Part shown: positions 5,468 through 5,658 of the stretch, piece by piece
Layout of the letters: each line of letters begins with the position of its first letter
Numbering within the stretch: position 1 is the stretch's first letter
Assembly (NCBI GenBank): GCA_011046055.1
Contig: DSBN01000374.1
Coordinates: forward strand, 1-5,658
Direction: 5' to 3'
Length of the DNA stretch: 5,658 nt
DNA from: Sediminispirochaeta sp.
GTDB taxonomy: Bacteria; Spirochaetota; Spirochaetia; DSM-16054; Sediminispirochaetaceae
The notes under the pieces: model-generated
Seen by the model: the letters and a program-made list of their open reading frames with translations, nothing else
What the model was told of the DNA's origin: nothing
Databases searched by the model: none
Position numbers and translations under genes: made by a program

Positions 5468-5497
5468 AGTATACAGCCACACAAAGTGAAAGTTCAA
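5468..5497 (-). promoter_or_regulatory. Sigma70-like promoter for the hydrolase, overlapping the MFS stop
   Basis: Reading leftwards, TTGAAC (5497-5492) and TATACT (5473-5468) match the -35 consensus at 4 of 6 and the -10 consensus at 5 of 6, with an 18-base spacer. The -35 box includes the TGA stop of the upstream MFS gene. The -10 box ends only seven bases before the ATG at 5460, so transcription would start at about 5461-5460. That gives a leaderless or near-leaderless message, consistent with the missing Shine-Dalgarno. Chance similarity is possible. Confidence 0.45.
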
Positions 5498-5658
5498 GCT
5501 ATTGGTGAATCTGTTCTTTTTCCCAAAATCAACATCGGCGTCACCGCCGCAATTAGTGCCAGAGCGAAAAAGAGCGTCGGATAGGAGAAGAAGCCGCCGG
5601 CCAGGCCGAAGAGAAAGATGCCGATAGAGATCCCGAGGTCGATGGAGCTCTCCTGGAA
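5494..5658 (-). CDS. C-terminus of a major facilitator superfamily (MFS) transporter (partial)
   Basis: The last 54 codons of a gene that enters from the right edge, ending at TGA (5496-5494). The translation has a short hydrophilic start with Glu-Ser-Ser, then IDLGISIGIFLFGLAGGF and a second hydrophobic stretch FFALALIAAVTPMLIL, closing with a charged tail (GKRTDSPIA). A small-residue-rich helix beginning with a Ser-Ser-x-Asp-x-Gly-x-Ser/Ala-x-Gly pattern and followed by one more helix is characteristic of transmembrane segments 11 and 12 of 12-helix MFS carriers. The substrate cannot be inferred from this fragment. The gene lies on the same strand as the hydrolase, with 33 bases between stop and ATG, so the two may be co-transcribed in addition to the hydrolase's own candidate promoter. 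Confidence 0.8.
   Translation of the reverse strand, partial: FQESSIDLGISIGIFLFGLAGGFFSYPTLFFALALIAAVTPMLILGKRTDSPIA

Noticed and set aside
5461..5484. TTG at 5484 as start of the hydrolase (eight extra residues)
   Set aside because: There is no ribosome binding site, the added residues MCGCILSS are unlike the family N-terminus, and the candidate -10 box lies within this stretch.

Overview
This window looks like chromosomal DNA from a free-living, Gram-negative-type bacterium, most likely a spirochaete. The main clue is the signal peptide of the binding protein: Lys-Lys, a leucine-rich core, then a Gly-Gly-Gly-Ala-Gln-Glu-Glu junction with no lipobox, a style common in Spirochaeta-type solute-binding proteins. 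The coding DNA is GC-rich, while the leader at about 240-395 is strikingly AT-rich. The taxonomic call is an inference of low to moderate confidence.

Layout. At the left edge (1-35, minus strand) are the first codons of a divergent gene with a near-perfect ribosome binding site. A gene-free stretch (36-408) follows. Its right half is AT-rich and ends in a perfect 10-bp inverted repeat just before the Shine-Dalgarno of the next gene. Then comes a plus-strand operon for a phosphonate/phosphite/phosphate-type ABC importer: substrate-binding protein PhnD (409-1398), ATPase PhnC (1484-2266), and two different PhnE-type permeases (2263-3084 and 3081-3908). A strong GC hairpin with a U-tract lies between phnD and phnC. 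phnC/phnE1 and phnE1/phnE2 each overlap by 4 bases (ATGA). Two bases after the second permease begins an exonuclease III/AP endonuclease gene (3911-4684), apparently part of the same transcript.

The right-hand third is on the minus strand. It holds an RNase Z-like metallo-beta-lactamase-fold hydrolase (4693-5460), convergent with the nuclease across only 8 bases, and upstream of it the C-terminus of a major facilitator superfamily (MFS) transporter (5494-5658, cut by the window edge). A sigma70-like promoter overlaps the MFS stop codon and sits so close to the hydrolase ATG that its mRNA may be leaderless.

How the parts fit. PhnD captures a phosphorus oxyanion or phosphonate in the periplasm and passes it to a channel probably formed by the two PhnE paralogues and powered by PhnC. 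No C-P lyase, phosphonatase or phosphite dehydrogenase gene lies in the window, so the substrate is unresolved. The transporter families are well known. The points worth a second look are the control elements (leader palindrome, intercistronic hairpin, possible leaderless promoter, terminator inside a coding end), the Cys-bracketed acidic segment of PhnD, and the coupling of a DNA-repair nuclease to an importer operon. I found no clear sign of a wholly new system, CRISPR array, tRNA, rRNA or complete mobile element.
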